Shown here piece after piece: positions 1 through 5,227 of a stretch of DNA of 8,457 bases. The position numbers were made by a program, and so were the translations under genes. Every line of letters begins with the position of its first letter. Positions within the stretch are counted from its first letter, which is position 1. Location: the NCBI GenBank assembly GCA_964575715.1, contig CAZNSG010000113.1, forward strand, positions 1-8,457, in the 5' to 3' direction. Origin of the DNA: PNAI01 sp964575715 (GTDB lineage: Bacteria > Pseudomonadota > Alphaproteobacteria > Rhizobiales > Xanthobacteraceae). The notes under the pieces were generated by a model, which saw only the letters and a list, made by a program, of their open reading frames with translations, searched no databases and was not told the DNA's origin.

Positions 1-23
1 GAGGACATGCTTTTCCGACCTTC

Positions 24-139
24 CTTCGCCCGCCGACCTTGCTTCGCCCGCCGAAGCGGGCTTCGCGAAGGCGGGAGCGGGCTTCCAGCCTTCGCAGCCG
101 AAGCGGCTGCTTCGGCGGAGTAGGCTCGCGAAGGCGGGA
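24..139. repeat. GC-rich REP-like palindromic repeat cluster
   Basis: This stretch is made of short direct and inverted repeats. The 13-mer CTTCGCCCGCCGA occurs at 24-36 and again at 42-54. The 14-mer TCGCGAAGGCGGGA occurs at 63-76 and 126-139. Perfect inverted repeats are GCCCGC/GCGGGC (46-51 and 56-61), the palindrome CTTCGCGAAG (61-70), GCAGCCG/CGGCTGC (94-100 and 104-110) and GCCGAAGC/GCTTCGGC (97-104 and 109-116). An outer pair, GCCTTCGC (88-95) and GCGAAGGC (128-135), encloses the last hairpins. Such mosaics are typical of extragenic palindromic elements in alphaproteobacterial genomes. It lies just past the 3' end of the DsrE-like gene and could stabilise or end that transcript, but no T-run follows a stem, so a standard intrinsic terminator is not supported. 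No gene is visible in 1-170. Confidence 0.7.
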
Positions 140-170
140 AAAGATCACGCTCTATACACGCCAGCAACGA

Positions 171-686
171 TCAGCCCACCTTGATGTAGCCAAATCCCTT
201 TGACTGAAGTTCCGCGACAGTCGCGACGCCCGACGGAACGAACTTGAGGAAGGTGTCCTTCCTAGTCTTGGCCGGGTCGATCTTCAGCCGCTTATAGGTG
301 ATCTGACACAGATATCCCTCGACGCCGTACTTGCTCAGGCCGGCAAAGCGCTTGTACAGGTCCGGGTCGATCGTGTCCTTCTCCCACGGCGTGCCCGAAA
401 GATCCTCCAGAAAGAATTTGAGACCCGCCGCATGGACCACCGTGACGATTTTGACTTTCATCGGATCGAAATCGTAGGCCGACATGTGATTGTTGATGTT
501 GTTGAGCATCTGCGAGAATCGCTGCGGATCGCCAAAATCGCAGTGATAGAGGCAGGCAAAATCCGTATCCTTTTTCACTTTGCCCATATCCAAGGGAAGC
601 GGACTGCCTTGTACGCCGCTGGTGGATGCAACGATCGCACCCGACGCCGCCAGCGCACCGATAATCTCTCGCCTGTTCTTGAGCAT
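171..686 (-). CDS. Exported DsrE-family protein (Tat signal)
   Basis: A 171-residue protein of the DsrE/DsrF-like family, small proteins that in other systems bind or relay sulfur on cysteines. The start at 686 is preferred over an in-frame ATG 16 codons upstream because AGGGAG lies 6 nt before it and translation then begins directly with a Tat-like signal: NRREIIG (residues 4-10), then a hydrophobic Ala/Gly-rich stretch to about residue 27. Family-like features follow: a CLYHC pair (C45, C49), VVHAAGLKFFLEDL (83-96), GVEGYLC (121-127, with C127 at the position where the family usually has cysteine), and VPSGVATVAELQSKGFGYIK near the C-terminus. It is third in line after soxA and soxX on the same strand, 92 bp past soxX, so it may be co-transcribed. 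The signal implies a periplasmic protein, unlike the cytoplasmic DsrEFH/TusBCD proteins. Substrate and role are not known; handling of sulfur on Sox proteins is an inference from context. Confidence 0.82.
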   Translation of the reverse strand: MLKNRREIIGALAASGAIVASTSGVQGSPLPLDMGKVKKDTDFACLYHCDFGDPQRFSQMLNNINNHMSAYDFDPMKVKIVTVVHAAGLKFFLEDLSGTPWEKDTIDPDLYKRFAGLSKYGVEGYLCQITYKRLKIDPAKTRKDTFLKFVPSGVATVAELQSKGFGYIKVG

Positions 687-692
687 GGCATT

Positions 693-698
693 CTCCCT
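693..698 (-). promoter_or_regulatory. Ribosome binding site deciding the DsrE-like start
   Basis: On the minus strand this reads AGGGAG, 6 nt before the ATG at 686. No comparable site precedes the alternative in-frame ATG at 734, so the shorter protein is favoured. The remaining 92 bp between soxX and this gene shows no clear terminator. Confidence 0.6.
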
Positions 699-778
699 AT
701 GTGAGTATCTGAATTCGCTCTGTCGTTGTTTCAAAATGCCCTTATCAACTTACATTAGTCTGGCACCCCTAACCGCCG

Positions 779-1402
779 CTATTTATTGACCGGGCTGTCG
801 GGACTCATCAGCAGCGCGACTGCGTCCTTGATTTGATCGATCGTGAGCACCTTGTTGGCGCCCAGCCGCGGCATCAGCGAGCAAGGGAAAGACGCATGCG
901 AGTTGTAGATCTTCTCGTATGCCGCCTTGGTCTCCGCTTCGCCGAATTTGCGCAGCTTGCCGTATTCCAACAGGCTCGAACCGACGGTGCCGTAACTCAC
1001 CTCTTGCCTGGTGAGCTGATGGCAAGCAAAGCAGTTGCCGCCATTCGCCCGATTGCCGGGTGGATAGTCGGTGAACCGCAGACCAAAGCCCGATTGCGCC
1101 AGCGCTTCGCCCTTTTTCCAATCGCCAATAAATTTGCCGTCGGCGGGATATTCGATCGCTGCCTTTTCGCGCGCTTGAATCGCATCGAATATCGCCTTGG
1201 GCGGACTGTTGTTGTGGGCCGAGCACTGCTTCATCGTCTCATCGGGAGTAAGCCGCGGCTGCCAATCGGCCGGTGCGGTCGGAAAGGCCGACTTGACCGC
1301 AGCATCAACCCGCGCCGGATCGACATTTGCTTTCTGCTGCGCCAATGCGGCGGGGACAATGGCGATGACGATAGCGCCTAGAGCAATTGCAAATTTACGC
1401 AT
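779..1402 (-). CDS. soxX: Cytochrome c SoxX subunit of SoxAX
   Basis: SoxX is the monoheme c-type cytochrome partner of SoxA. Together they join thiosulfate oxidatively to the SoxY cysteine in the periplasm and pass on the electrons. The 207-residue precursor has a Sec signal peptide ending near AALA (18-21). The heme site is CFACH (124-128), in the context GGNCFACHQL. M177 in FPCSLMPRLG is the likely distal heme ligand, and the C-terminal helix LTIDQIKDAVALLMSPDSPVN is typical of SoxX. Two extra cysteines, C60 and C174, could form a disulfide tying the N-terminal extension to the heme domain. At 207 residues it is longer than simple SoxX proteins of about 155 and resembles the longer form paired with monoheme SoxA. 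The ATG at 1402 is chosen because AGGAG lies 7 nt upstream and the signal peptide starts there; the open frame continues 65 codons further up but has no such support. It lies 11 nt after soxA, so translation is probably coupled. Confidence 0.95.
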   Translation of the reverse strand: MRKFAIALGAIVIAIVPAALAQQKANVDPARVDAAVKSAFPTAPADWQPRLTPDETMKQCSAHNNSPPKAIFDAIQAREKAAIEYPADGKFIGDWKKGEALAQSGFGLRFTDYPPGNRANGGNCFACHQLTRQEVSYGTVGSSLLEYGKLRKFGEAETKAAYEKIYNSHASFPCSLMPRLGANKVLTIDQIKDAVALLMSPDSPVNK

Positions 1403-1409
1403 GATCTCT

Positions 1410-1414
1410 CTCCT
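1410..1414 (-). promoter_or_regulatory. Ribosome binding site of soxX overlapping the soxA stop
   Basis: On the minus strand the soxA stop codon runs directly into AGGAG (TGAGGAG), 7 nt before the soxX ATG. This fixes the soxX start and suggests coupled translation of the two subunits of one complex. Confidence 0.7.
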
Positions 1415-2238
1415 CAGCGCTTGATCGCGGGGGCGGAAATATCGCCACCCTCGGCGGTCTTTACCAAGTAGGCAACGAGCGCCACGCTTGCTTCGGAACC
1501 GAGTTCGGCCTCGGGCATGCGCATCTGCCAATAGCAGTCGTAGATGCGGTGCTGCATGGTCATGACGTGGGTGCTCGATACGCGATACGCCGGCCATTCA
1601 CCGATGACCTTGCGCGCCTCCTCGGGCTTGGACAGAAATGGCAGTCCCTGCAGTCTGATCCGCTTGCCTGGTTCCGCATGGCAAGTTGCGCAGGCGAAGT
1701 CGAAGGGACCGGAGCGGCGCATGAACAGCGCTTGGCCGAGTGCGACGACCTCCTGTTCCTTGGGCTGATTGAGCTTGGCGGCAAACTTCATGCCTTGCGA
1801 TTTGTTGGCCACATAAGTCGCCATCGCTCCAAGTTCCTTGACCGGCTGACCGCCGCCGGGGTGCGGCCGCCTGATGAGATCGGCGCGACTGAATCCCTGC
1901 AATTTCTCCATGCACCAGAGAATCCGGGTCTCGACATCCATCACGCGGTCGGCATCGGCGAAATAACGCGGCAATTCCGCGAAGGCGCCGTCGATTTTTC
2001 CGGGGCCCTTGCCAAGATCGCATTGTTCGAGCGAAACGCTCTTGGGGCCGCGCGGCGTCTTCCACAACGCCTCTCCGCGATCGGAATCGAGCAATCCCGG
2101 ATTGGTCCACGGGTCCGCCTTGAGCATCTGACGATATCGTTCGAGCGCCTTTTCGGTCTCCGCGTCTTGCGCGATCGCCAGCGGAGAAAATCCGATGGTT
2201 ATGAAAAGAGCAGCGAGCAGCGTTCCTCTCAGCTTCAC
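1414..2238 (-). CDS. soxA: Cytochrome c SoxA, monoheme type
   Basis: SoxA is the catalytic subunit of SoxAX, the periplasmic enzyme that loads thiosulfate onto SoxY. The 274-residue precursor begins with a Sec signal ending near PLAIA (19-23). The one heme site is CATCH (183-187). Further on, R231 and C235 in HRIYDCYWQMR match the active-site arginine and the modified cysteine heme ligand known from SoxA, with the same R-x3-C spacing. The N-terminal domain has no CxxCH: single cysteines C73 (EQCDLG) and C109 (LWCMEK) remain, as in monoheme SoxA proteins where a disulfide replaces the N-terminal heme. The start is a GTG at 2238, with GGAGG 7 nt upstream, giving a signal peptide at once; the first ATG in frame lies 20 codons further up and adds a charged, non-signal extension. 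soxX follows 11 nt downstream. Transcription probably starts in the shared region with soxY. Confidence 0.95.
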   Translation of the reverse strand: MKLRGTLLAALFITIGFSPLAIAQDAETEKALERYRQMLKADPWTNPGLLDSDRGEALWKTPRGPKSVSLEQCDLGKGPGKIDGAFAELPRYFADADRVMDVETRILWCMEKLQGFSRADLIRRPHPGGGQPVKELGAMATYVANKSQGMKFAAKLNQPKEQEVVALGQALFMRRSGPFDFACATCHAEPGKRIRLQGLPFLSKPEEARKVIGEWPAYRVSSTHVMTMQHRIYDCYWQMRMPEAELGSEASVALVAYLVKTAEGGDISAPAIKR

Positions 2239-2245
2239 CGGGTGT

Positions 2246-2250
2246 CCTCC
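2246..2250 (-). promoter_or_regulatory. Ribosome binding site supporting the GTG start of soxA
   Basis: On the minus strand this is GGAGG, 7 nt before the GTG at 2238. It is the strongest Shine-Dalgarno match near the 5' end of soxA and outweighs the in-frame ATG at 2298. Confidence 0.7.
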
Positions 2251-2345
2251 ATGATATTTTGGCTTCTGGCGCGATTTGCGTGGCCTGATTGCACCCAATC
2301 ATATATGCATTTTTTTGAATGAAAAGAGCTATTTGGACGAATGCG

Positions 2346-2355
2346 ACAATATTGT
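2346..2355. promoter_or_regulatory. Candidate operator palindrome ACAATATTGT
   Basis: A perfect 10-bp palindrome, about 50 bp from TCTAATAATTAGA and between the two possible promoters. It is short enough to arise by chance in AT-rich DNA, so the position is the main argument for it. Confidence 0.25.
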
Positions 2356-2398
2356 ACGGCACTTAGCGCCATCCCCGTTGCAATCAAAATCGCAATCG

Positions 2399-2411
2399 TC
2401 TAATAATTAGA
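2399..2411. promoter_or_regulatory. Candidate operator palindrome TCTAATAATTAGA
   Basis: A perfect inverted repeat, TCTAAT-A-ATTAGA, in the AT-rich part of the soxA/soxY gap. It overlaps the best -10-like hexamer for the soxY direction, where a repressor would be expected to act. Short AT-rich palindromes are common targets of ArsR-type regulators. Which protein, if any, binds here is not known. Confidence 0.35.
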
Positions 2412-2481
2412 AATAAGTGAATATGTCCTGCGGGCCACGCGGGTGCCTGCTAAAGCGAATGCTCACGACACCGTTTCGAGC

Positions 2482-2496
2482 CGGCGCAATGCGCCG
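2482..2496. promoter_or_regulatory. GC-rich palindrome CGGCGCAATGCGCCG in the soxY leader
   Basis: Seven base pairs mirrored around a single central A, 75 nt before the soxY ATG. A one-base loop is too tight, so as RNA it would form a shorter stem; as DNA it is a 15-bp symmetric site. It could be a regulator site or a leader hairpin. No T-run follows, so it is not a terminator. Confidence 0.3.
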
Positions 2497-2570
2497 TGAT
2501 AGAATTGGCGGTGTATTTTAGGACTTGCCATGCGTGTGCTGGCGGTCTGACTTGAGGAGGGAGAATCTCG

Positions 2571-3041
2571 ATGACTGTAATTTCTAATCGTCGGCAGGCC
2601 AATCGTCGGCAAGCGCTGGCCATCGGTGCTGGCGCTGTCGCGGCTGCAATCCTGGGCCCAATCGGTCCGGCCCTTGCCAACAATGGTTTTGACGAAGCGA
2701 TCAAGAAATTCACCGGCGGCAAGACGCCGGCCGCAGGTCGCGTCAAGCTCGATCTGCCGGAAATCGCGGAGAACGGCAACACCGTACCCATGACCGTCAC
2801 GGTCGAAAGCCCGATGTCGGCGCAGTCCTATGTCAGTGACGTGCTCGTCGTCGCGGATGGCAACCCGCGCAGCGGCGTTGCGACCTTCCACTTTTCGCCT
2901 GCCAGCGGAATTGCGGAAGCCAATACCCGCATCCGGCTGGCCTCGAGCCAAAACGTCATTGCCGTCGCCAAGATGAACGATGGCTCCTTCTTCATGGCCA
3001 GCAAGCAGGTCAAGGTCACGATCGGCGGCTGCGGCGGTTGA
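2571..3041 (+). CDS. soxY: Sulfur carrier subunit SoxY
   Basis: SoxY carries all pathway intermediates covalently on one cysteine at the end of a flexible C-terminal arm. The arm is seen here as GGCGG at residues 152-156, with C154 as the carrier residue. The 156-residue precursor has a Tat signal: twin arginines at R12-R13 (NRRQALAIG), an Ala/Gly-rich core, and probable cleavage after PALA near residue 36. The mature part follows the SoxY fold, beginning FDEAIKKFTGGKTPAAGRVKLDLPEIAENG and including a VESPMS stretch. AGGAGGGAG lies a few bases before the ATG. The signal contains two tandem NRRQA units (residues 6-15). It is the first gene of the plus-strand run, and SoxZ, its partner, is next. 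Because SoxZ lacks a signal, the SoxYZ complex presumably crosses the membrane folded, on the SoxY signal. Confidence 0.96.
   Translation: MTVISNRRQANRRQALAIGAGAVAAAILGPIGPALANNGFDEAIKKFTGGKTPAAGRVKLDLPEIAENGNTVPMTVTVESPMSAQSYVSDVLVVADGNPRSGVATFHFSPASGIAEANTRIRLASSQNVIAVAKMNDGSFFMASKQVKVTIGGCGG
2586..2615 (+). repeat. 15-bp tandem duplication in the soxY signal sequence
   Basis: AATCGTCGGCAGGCC at 2586-2600 is followed at once by AATCGTCGGCAAGCG at 2601-2615, identical at 13 of 15 positions. Each unit encodes NRRQA, so the SoxY leader carries two successive twin-arginine pairs. The near identity at DNA level, including the arginine codons, points to a recent in-frame duplication. Confidence 0.8.
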
Positions 3042-3099
3042 GATTACGCCGTCACCGTCCAAAATCCGCTGACCAAATCTGCCCAAAGGAGACACTCAC

Positions 3100-3429
3100 A
3101 TGTCCGAAATCAAACCGCGCATCAAGCTCGATAAGAAAGAAGCGAAGAAGGGCGATCTCGTCGAGGTCAAGGCTCTGGTCTCGCACATCATGGAATCCGG
3201 CCAGCGCCGAGACAGCGCCGGAAATATTGTCCCGCGCAAGATCCTCAACAAATTCACCTGCACGGTGAACGGCAAGGAAGTATTTGCCGCTGATTTCGAG
3301 CCCGCCGTTGCCGCCAATCCGTACATCCAATTCAAGTTCCGTGCGGCGGAATCGGGTCCGGTGGTTCTCACCTGGATCGACGACGACGGTTCCAAAATCG
3401 TCGGCGAGGACAGCATCAAGGTCGTCTGA
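3100..3429 (+). CDS. soxZ: SoxYZ partner subunit SoxZ
   Basis: SoxZ is the cytosol-made, signal-less partner that binds SoxY and forms the scaffold of the carrier complex. The 109-residue length matches the family. The sequence follows it from end to end: KPRIKLDKKEAKKGDLVEVKALVSHIMESGQR near the N-terminus, NKFTCTVNGKEVFAADFEPAVAANPY in the middle, and the closing strands VVLTWIDDDGSKIVGEDSIKV. AAAGGAGA lies about 8 nt before the ATG. It sits 58 bp after soxY. A 9-bp inverted repeat (3428-3436 and 3478-3486) begins within its stop codon. Confidence 0.96.
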   Translation: MSEIKPRIKLDKKEAKKGDLVEVKALVSHIMESGQRRDSAGNIVPRKILNKFTCTVNGKEVFAADFEPAVAANPYIQFKFRAAESGPVVLTWIDDDGSKIVGEDSIKVV

Positions 3430-3486
3430 CGGCGCGGTAAATTGGATAGCTGCTCGCGGACAGATGGAACGCTCGCGCGCGCCGTC
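3428..3486 (+). repeat. Inverted repeat spanning the soxZ-soxB gap
   Basis: GACGGCGCG (3428-3436) and CGCGCCGTC (3478-3486) are perfect complements with 41 nt between them. In mRNA they could form a 9-bp, mostly GC stem right after the soxZ stop codon and just before the soxB ribosome binding site. No T-run follows. A role in mRNA stability or in lowering soxB expression relative to soxYZ is possible but unproven. Confidence 0.4.
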
Positions 3487-3503
3487 TGAATTCGGAGTGC
3501 GCG

Positions 3504-5183
3504 ATGATTTCAAGACGCGATTTTGTCCAGCTCGCCGCCGCAACCGCGACACTGCTCCCCGCTAGCTGGTCACGCGCTTTCGCGCAGCAGCGGCTGACGC
3601 AGGCCGAACTGCTGCGGTTTGAACCGCTTGGCAACGTCACGCTCGTCCACATCGCCGACCTGCACGGCCAGCTGCTGCCGCTATTGTTCCGCGAGCCTTC
3701 GATCAATCTCGGCGTCGGCGAAGCCAAGGGGCTGGTTCCGCATATCACCGGCCGCGCCCTCCTCGACCTTTATAAAATTCCCACCGGCTCGGCGGCGGCC
3801 TATGCACTCACCTCGGAGAATTTTGCCGCGCTTGCCAAGAGCTACGGGCGCATCGGCGGACTCGACCGCATCGCCACCATTATCAAAGCGATCCGCGCCG
3901 AGCGCGGCGAACGTGTCTTTGTTCTCGATGGCGGCGATACCTGGCAGAACAGCTATACCTCGCTGCAAAGCAAGGGCCAGGACATGGTCGATTGCATGGC
4001 GCTCCTCAAGCCCGACGCCATGACCGGGCACTGGGAATTCACGCTCGGCGAAGCGCGCGTCAAGGAACTCGTGGGCAAGCTTGGCTTTCCGTTTCTTGCG
4101 CAGAATATCCGCGACACCGAATGGAACGAGCCCGCCTTCAAACCGTCCGTGATCTACGAGCGCGCCGGCGTCAGAGTCGGGATCATCGGGCAGGCTCTGC
4201 CCTACACGGCAATCGCCAACCCGCGCTGGATGATTCCGAACTGGTCGTTCGGCATTCGCGAAGACGATTTGCGCAGGCAGGTCGAACTCGTTCGAAAAGA
4301 TGGCGCGCAGCTGGTCGTGCTGCTCTCGCACAACGGCTTCGACGTCGACCGCAAGCTCGCCGGCCGCGTGAGCGGCATCGACGTCATCCTCACCGCGCAT
4401 ACCCACGACGCGCTGCCCGCTGTCGTCAAGGTCGGCAAGACGCTGCTCGTGGCCTCCGGCAGCCACGGCAAATTCGTCTCGCGTCTCGATCTCGACGTGC
4501 GCGACGGCGGGGTGAAGGGCTTTCGTTTCAAGCTCATTCCGGTTTTTGCCGACGCTATTGCACCTGACGTTGAGATGGCCGCGAAAATCCGCACGGCGCG
4601 CGCGCCGCATGCCAAGATGCTCAAGGAAACCATCGGTCGCACCGAAACGCTGCTCTACCGTCGCGGCAACTTCAACGGCACGCTGGACGACCTGATCTGT
4701 GAGGCCATGCTGGCCGAGCGCGATGCGGAAATCGCGCTTTCACCCGGCTTCCGCTGGGGCAATTCGCTGCTGCCGGGCCAGGAGATCACCCGCGAGGATA
4801 TTTATAACGCCACCGCCATCAGCTATCCCGCGACCTATCGCATGGCGATGTCGGGTGCGCGGCTCAAAGAGGTGCTGGAGGATGTCGCCGACAATCTGTT
4901 CAATCCCGATCCCTATTATCAGCAGGGCGGCGACATGGTGCGCGTCGGCGGCGTGTCGTACACCATCGACATCGGCAAGCCGATGGGAAGCCGCATCTCC
5001 GATCTGACCCTGCGAGCGAGCGGAAAACTGCTCGACCCCGCCAAGGACTATGTCGTCACCGGCTGGGCGAGCGTGAACGAAGCCACCGAAGGCCCGCCGA
5101 TCTGGGATGTCGTCATGAACCACATCAGGAAGAAGCGCGTGGTTGCGCCGCAAGCCGGTCAAGTTCGCATACTGGGCGCTTGA
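3504..5183 (+). CDS. soxB: Thiosulfohydrolase SoxB
   Basis: SoxB is the dimanganese periplasmic hydrolase that releases sulfate from the SoxY-bound sulfone. It belongs to the 5'-nucleotidase/metallophosphatase superfamily. The 559-residue length is normal for the family. A Tat signal opens the protein (SRRDFVQLAAATA, residues 3-15; probable cleavage after FAQ near 28). Metal-site motifs visible are HIADLHGQL (49-57, D52 and H54), LDGGDTWQ (141-148, D145), GHWEF (175-179, H176, the SoxB form of the nucleotidase GNHE motif), LLSHNG, and TAHTHD with its two histidines. FREPSINLGVG (62-72) is a SoxB signature not found in nucleotidases. The C-terminal 5'-nucleotidase domain starts near residue 380. 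The start has GGAG 6 nt upstream. The first motif reads HIADLHGQL, where I recall TDxHAQL in most SoxB proteins; these differences do not touch the metal ligands. It lies 74 bp after soxZ and 44 bp before soxC. Confidence 0.97.
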   Translation: MISRRDFVQLAAATATLLPASWSRAFAQQRLTQAELLRFEPLGNVTLVHIADLHGQLLPLLFREPSINLGVGEAKGLVPHITGRALLDLYKIPTGSAAAYALTSENFAALAKSYGRIGGLDRIATIIKAIRAERGERVFVLDGGDTWQNSYTSLQSKGQDMVDCMALLKPDAMTGHWEFTLGEARVKELVGKLGFPFLAQNIRDTEWNEPAFKPSVIYERAGVRVGIIGQALPYTAIANPRWMIPNWSFGIREDDLRRQVELVRKDGAQLVVLLSHNGFDVDRKLAGRVSGIDVILTAHTHDALPAVVKVGKTLLVASGSHGKFVSRLDLDVRDGGVKGFRFKLIPVFADAIAPDVEMAAKIRTARAPHAKMLKETIGRTETLLYRRGNFNGTLDDLICEAMLAERDAEIALSPGFRWGNSLLPGQEITREDIYNATAISYPATYRMAMSGARLKEVLEDVADNLFNPDPYYQQGGDMVRVGGVSYTIDIGKPMGSRISDLTLRASGKLLDPAKDYVVTGWASVNEATEGPPIWDVVMNHIRKKRVVAPQAGQVRILGA

Positions 5184-5227
5184 TTTTTTGAACGTTTGAA
5201 TTCTCTGAAAGGAAGCGCGGAATTCCA

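Larger units (their letters stand above)
2239..2570. promoter_or_regulatory. Divergent soxA/soxY promoter region
   Basis: This gap of about 330 bp between the divergent soxA and soxY genes must hold the promoters of both arms. Its middle (about 2298-2425) is clearly more AT-rich than the flanking genes. It contains the palindromes ACAATATTGT (2346-2355), TCTAATAATTAGA (2399-2411) and CGGCGCAATGCGCCG (2482-2496). On the plus strand, TTGCAA (2378-2383) and TCTAAT (2399-2404) could be a weak -35/-10 pair with a short 15-nt spacer; if so, the soxY leader would be about 160 nt. On the minus strand, TATGAT within 2300-2306 is a possible -10 for soxA. In related bacteria sox operons are controlled by ArsR-type repressors (SoxR, SqrR); none is encoded here. 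Promoter positions are guesses from consensus likeness. Confidence 0.5.

Noticed and set aside
24..139. A CRISPR array
   Set aside because: The repeats are short, unevenly spaced and overlapping palindromes without unique spacers.
1403..1597. A 65-codon upstream extension of the soxX frame
   Set aside because: It lies wholly within the soxA coding region in another frame, lacks a ribosome binding site, and would bury the SoxX signal peptide.
2305..2320. An exact SqrR-type operator ATTC-N8-GAAT
   Set aside because: Only ATGC-N8-GAAT is present, one mismatch from the remembered consensus, so it is mentioned as weak support and not listed as a site.
1549..2322. A long plus-strand ORF opposite soxA
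   Set aside because: It is the antisense of a clear SoxA gene, carries no recognisable domain, and GC-rich codon usage commonly opens such shadow frames.
2423..2521. A 32-codon plus-strand ORF in the soxY leader with two cysteines (SCGPRGC)
   Set aside because: It could be a leader peptide, but it has no ribosome binding site, no recognisable motif, and an ORF this short is expected by chance in GC-rich DNA.
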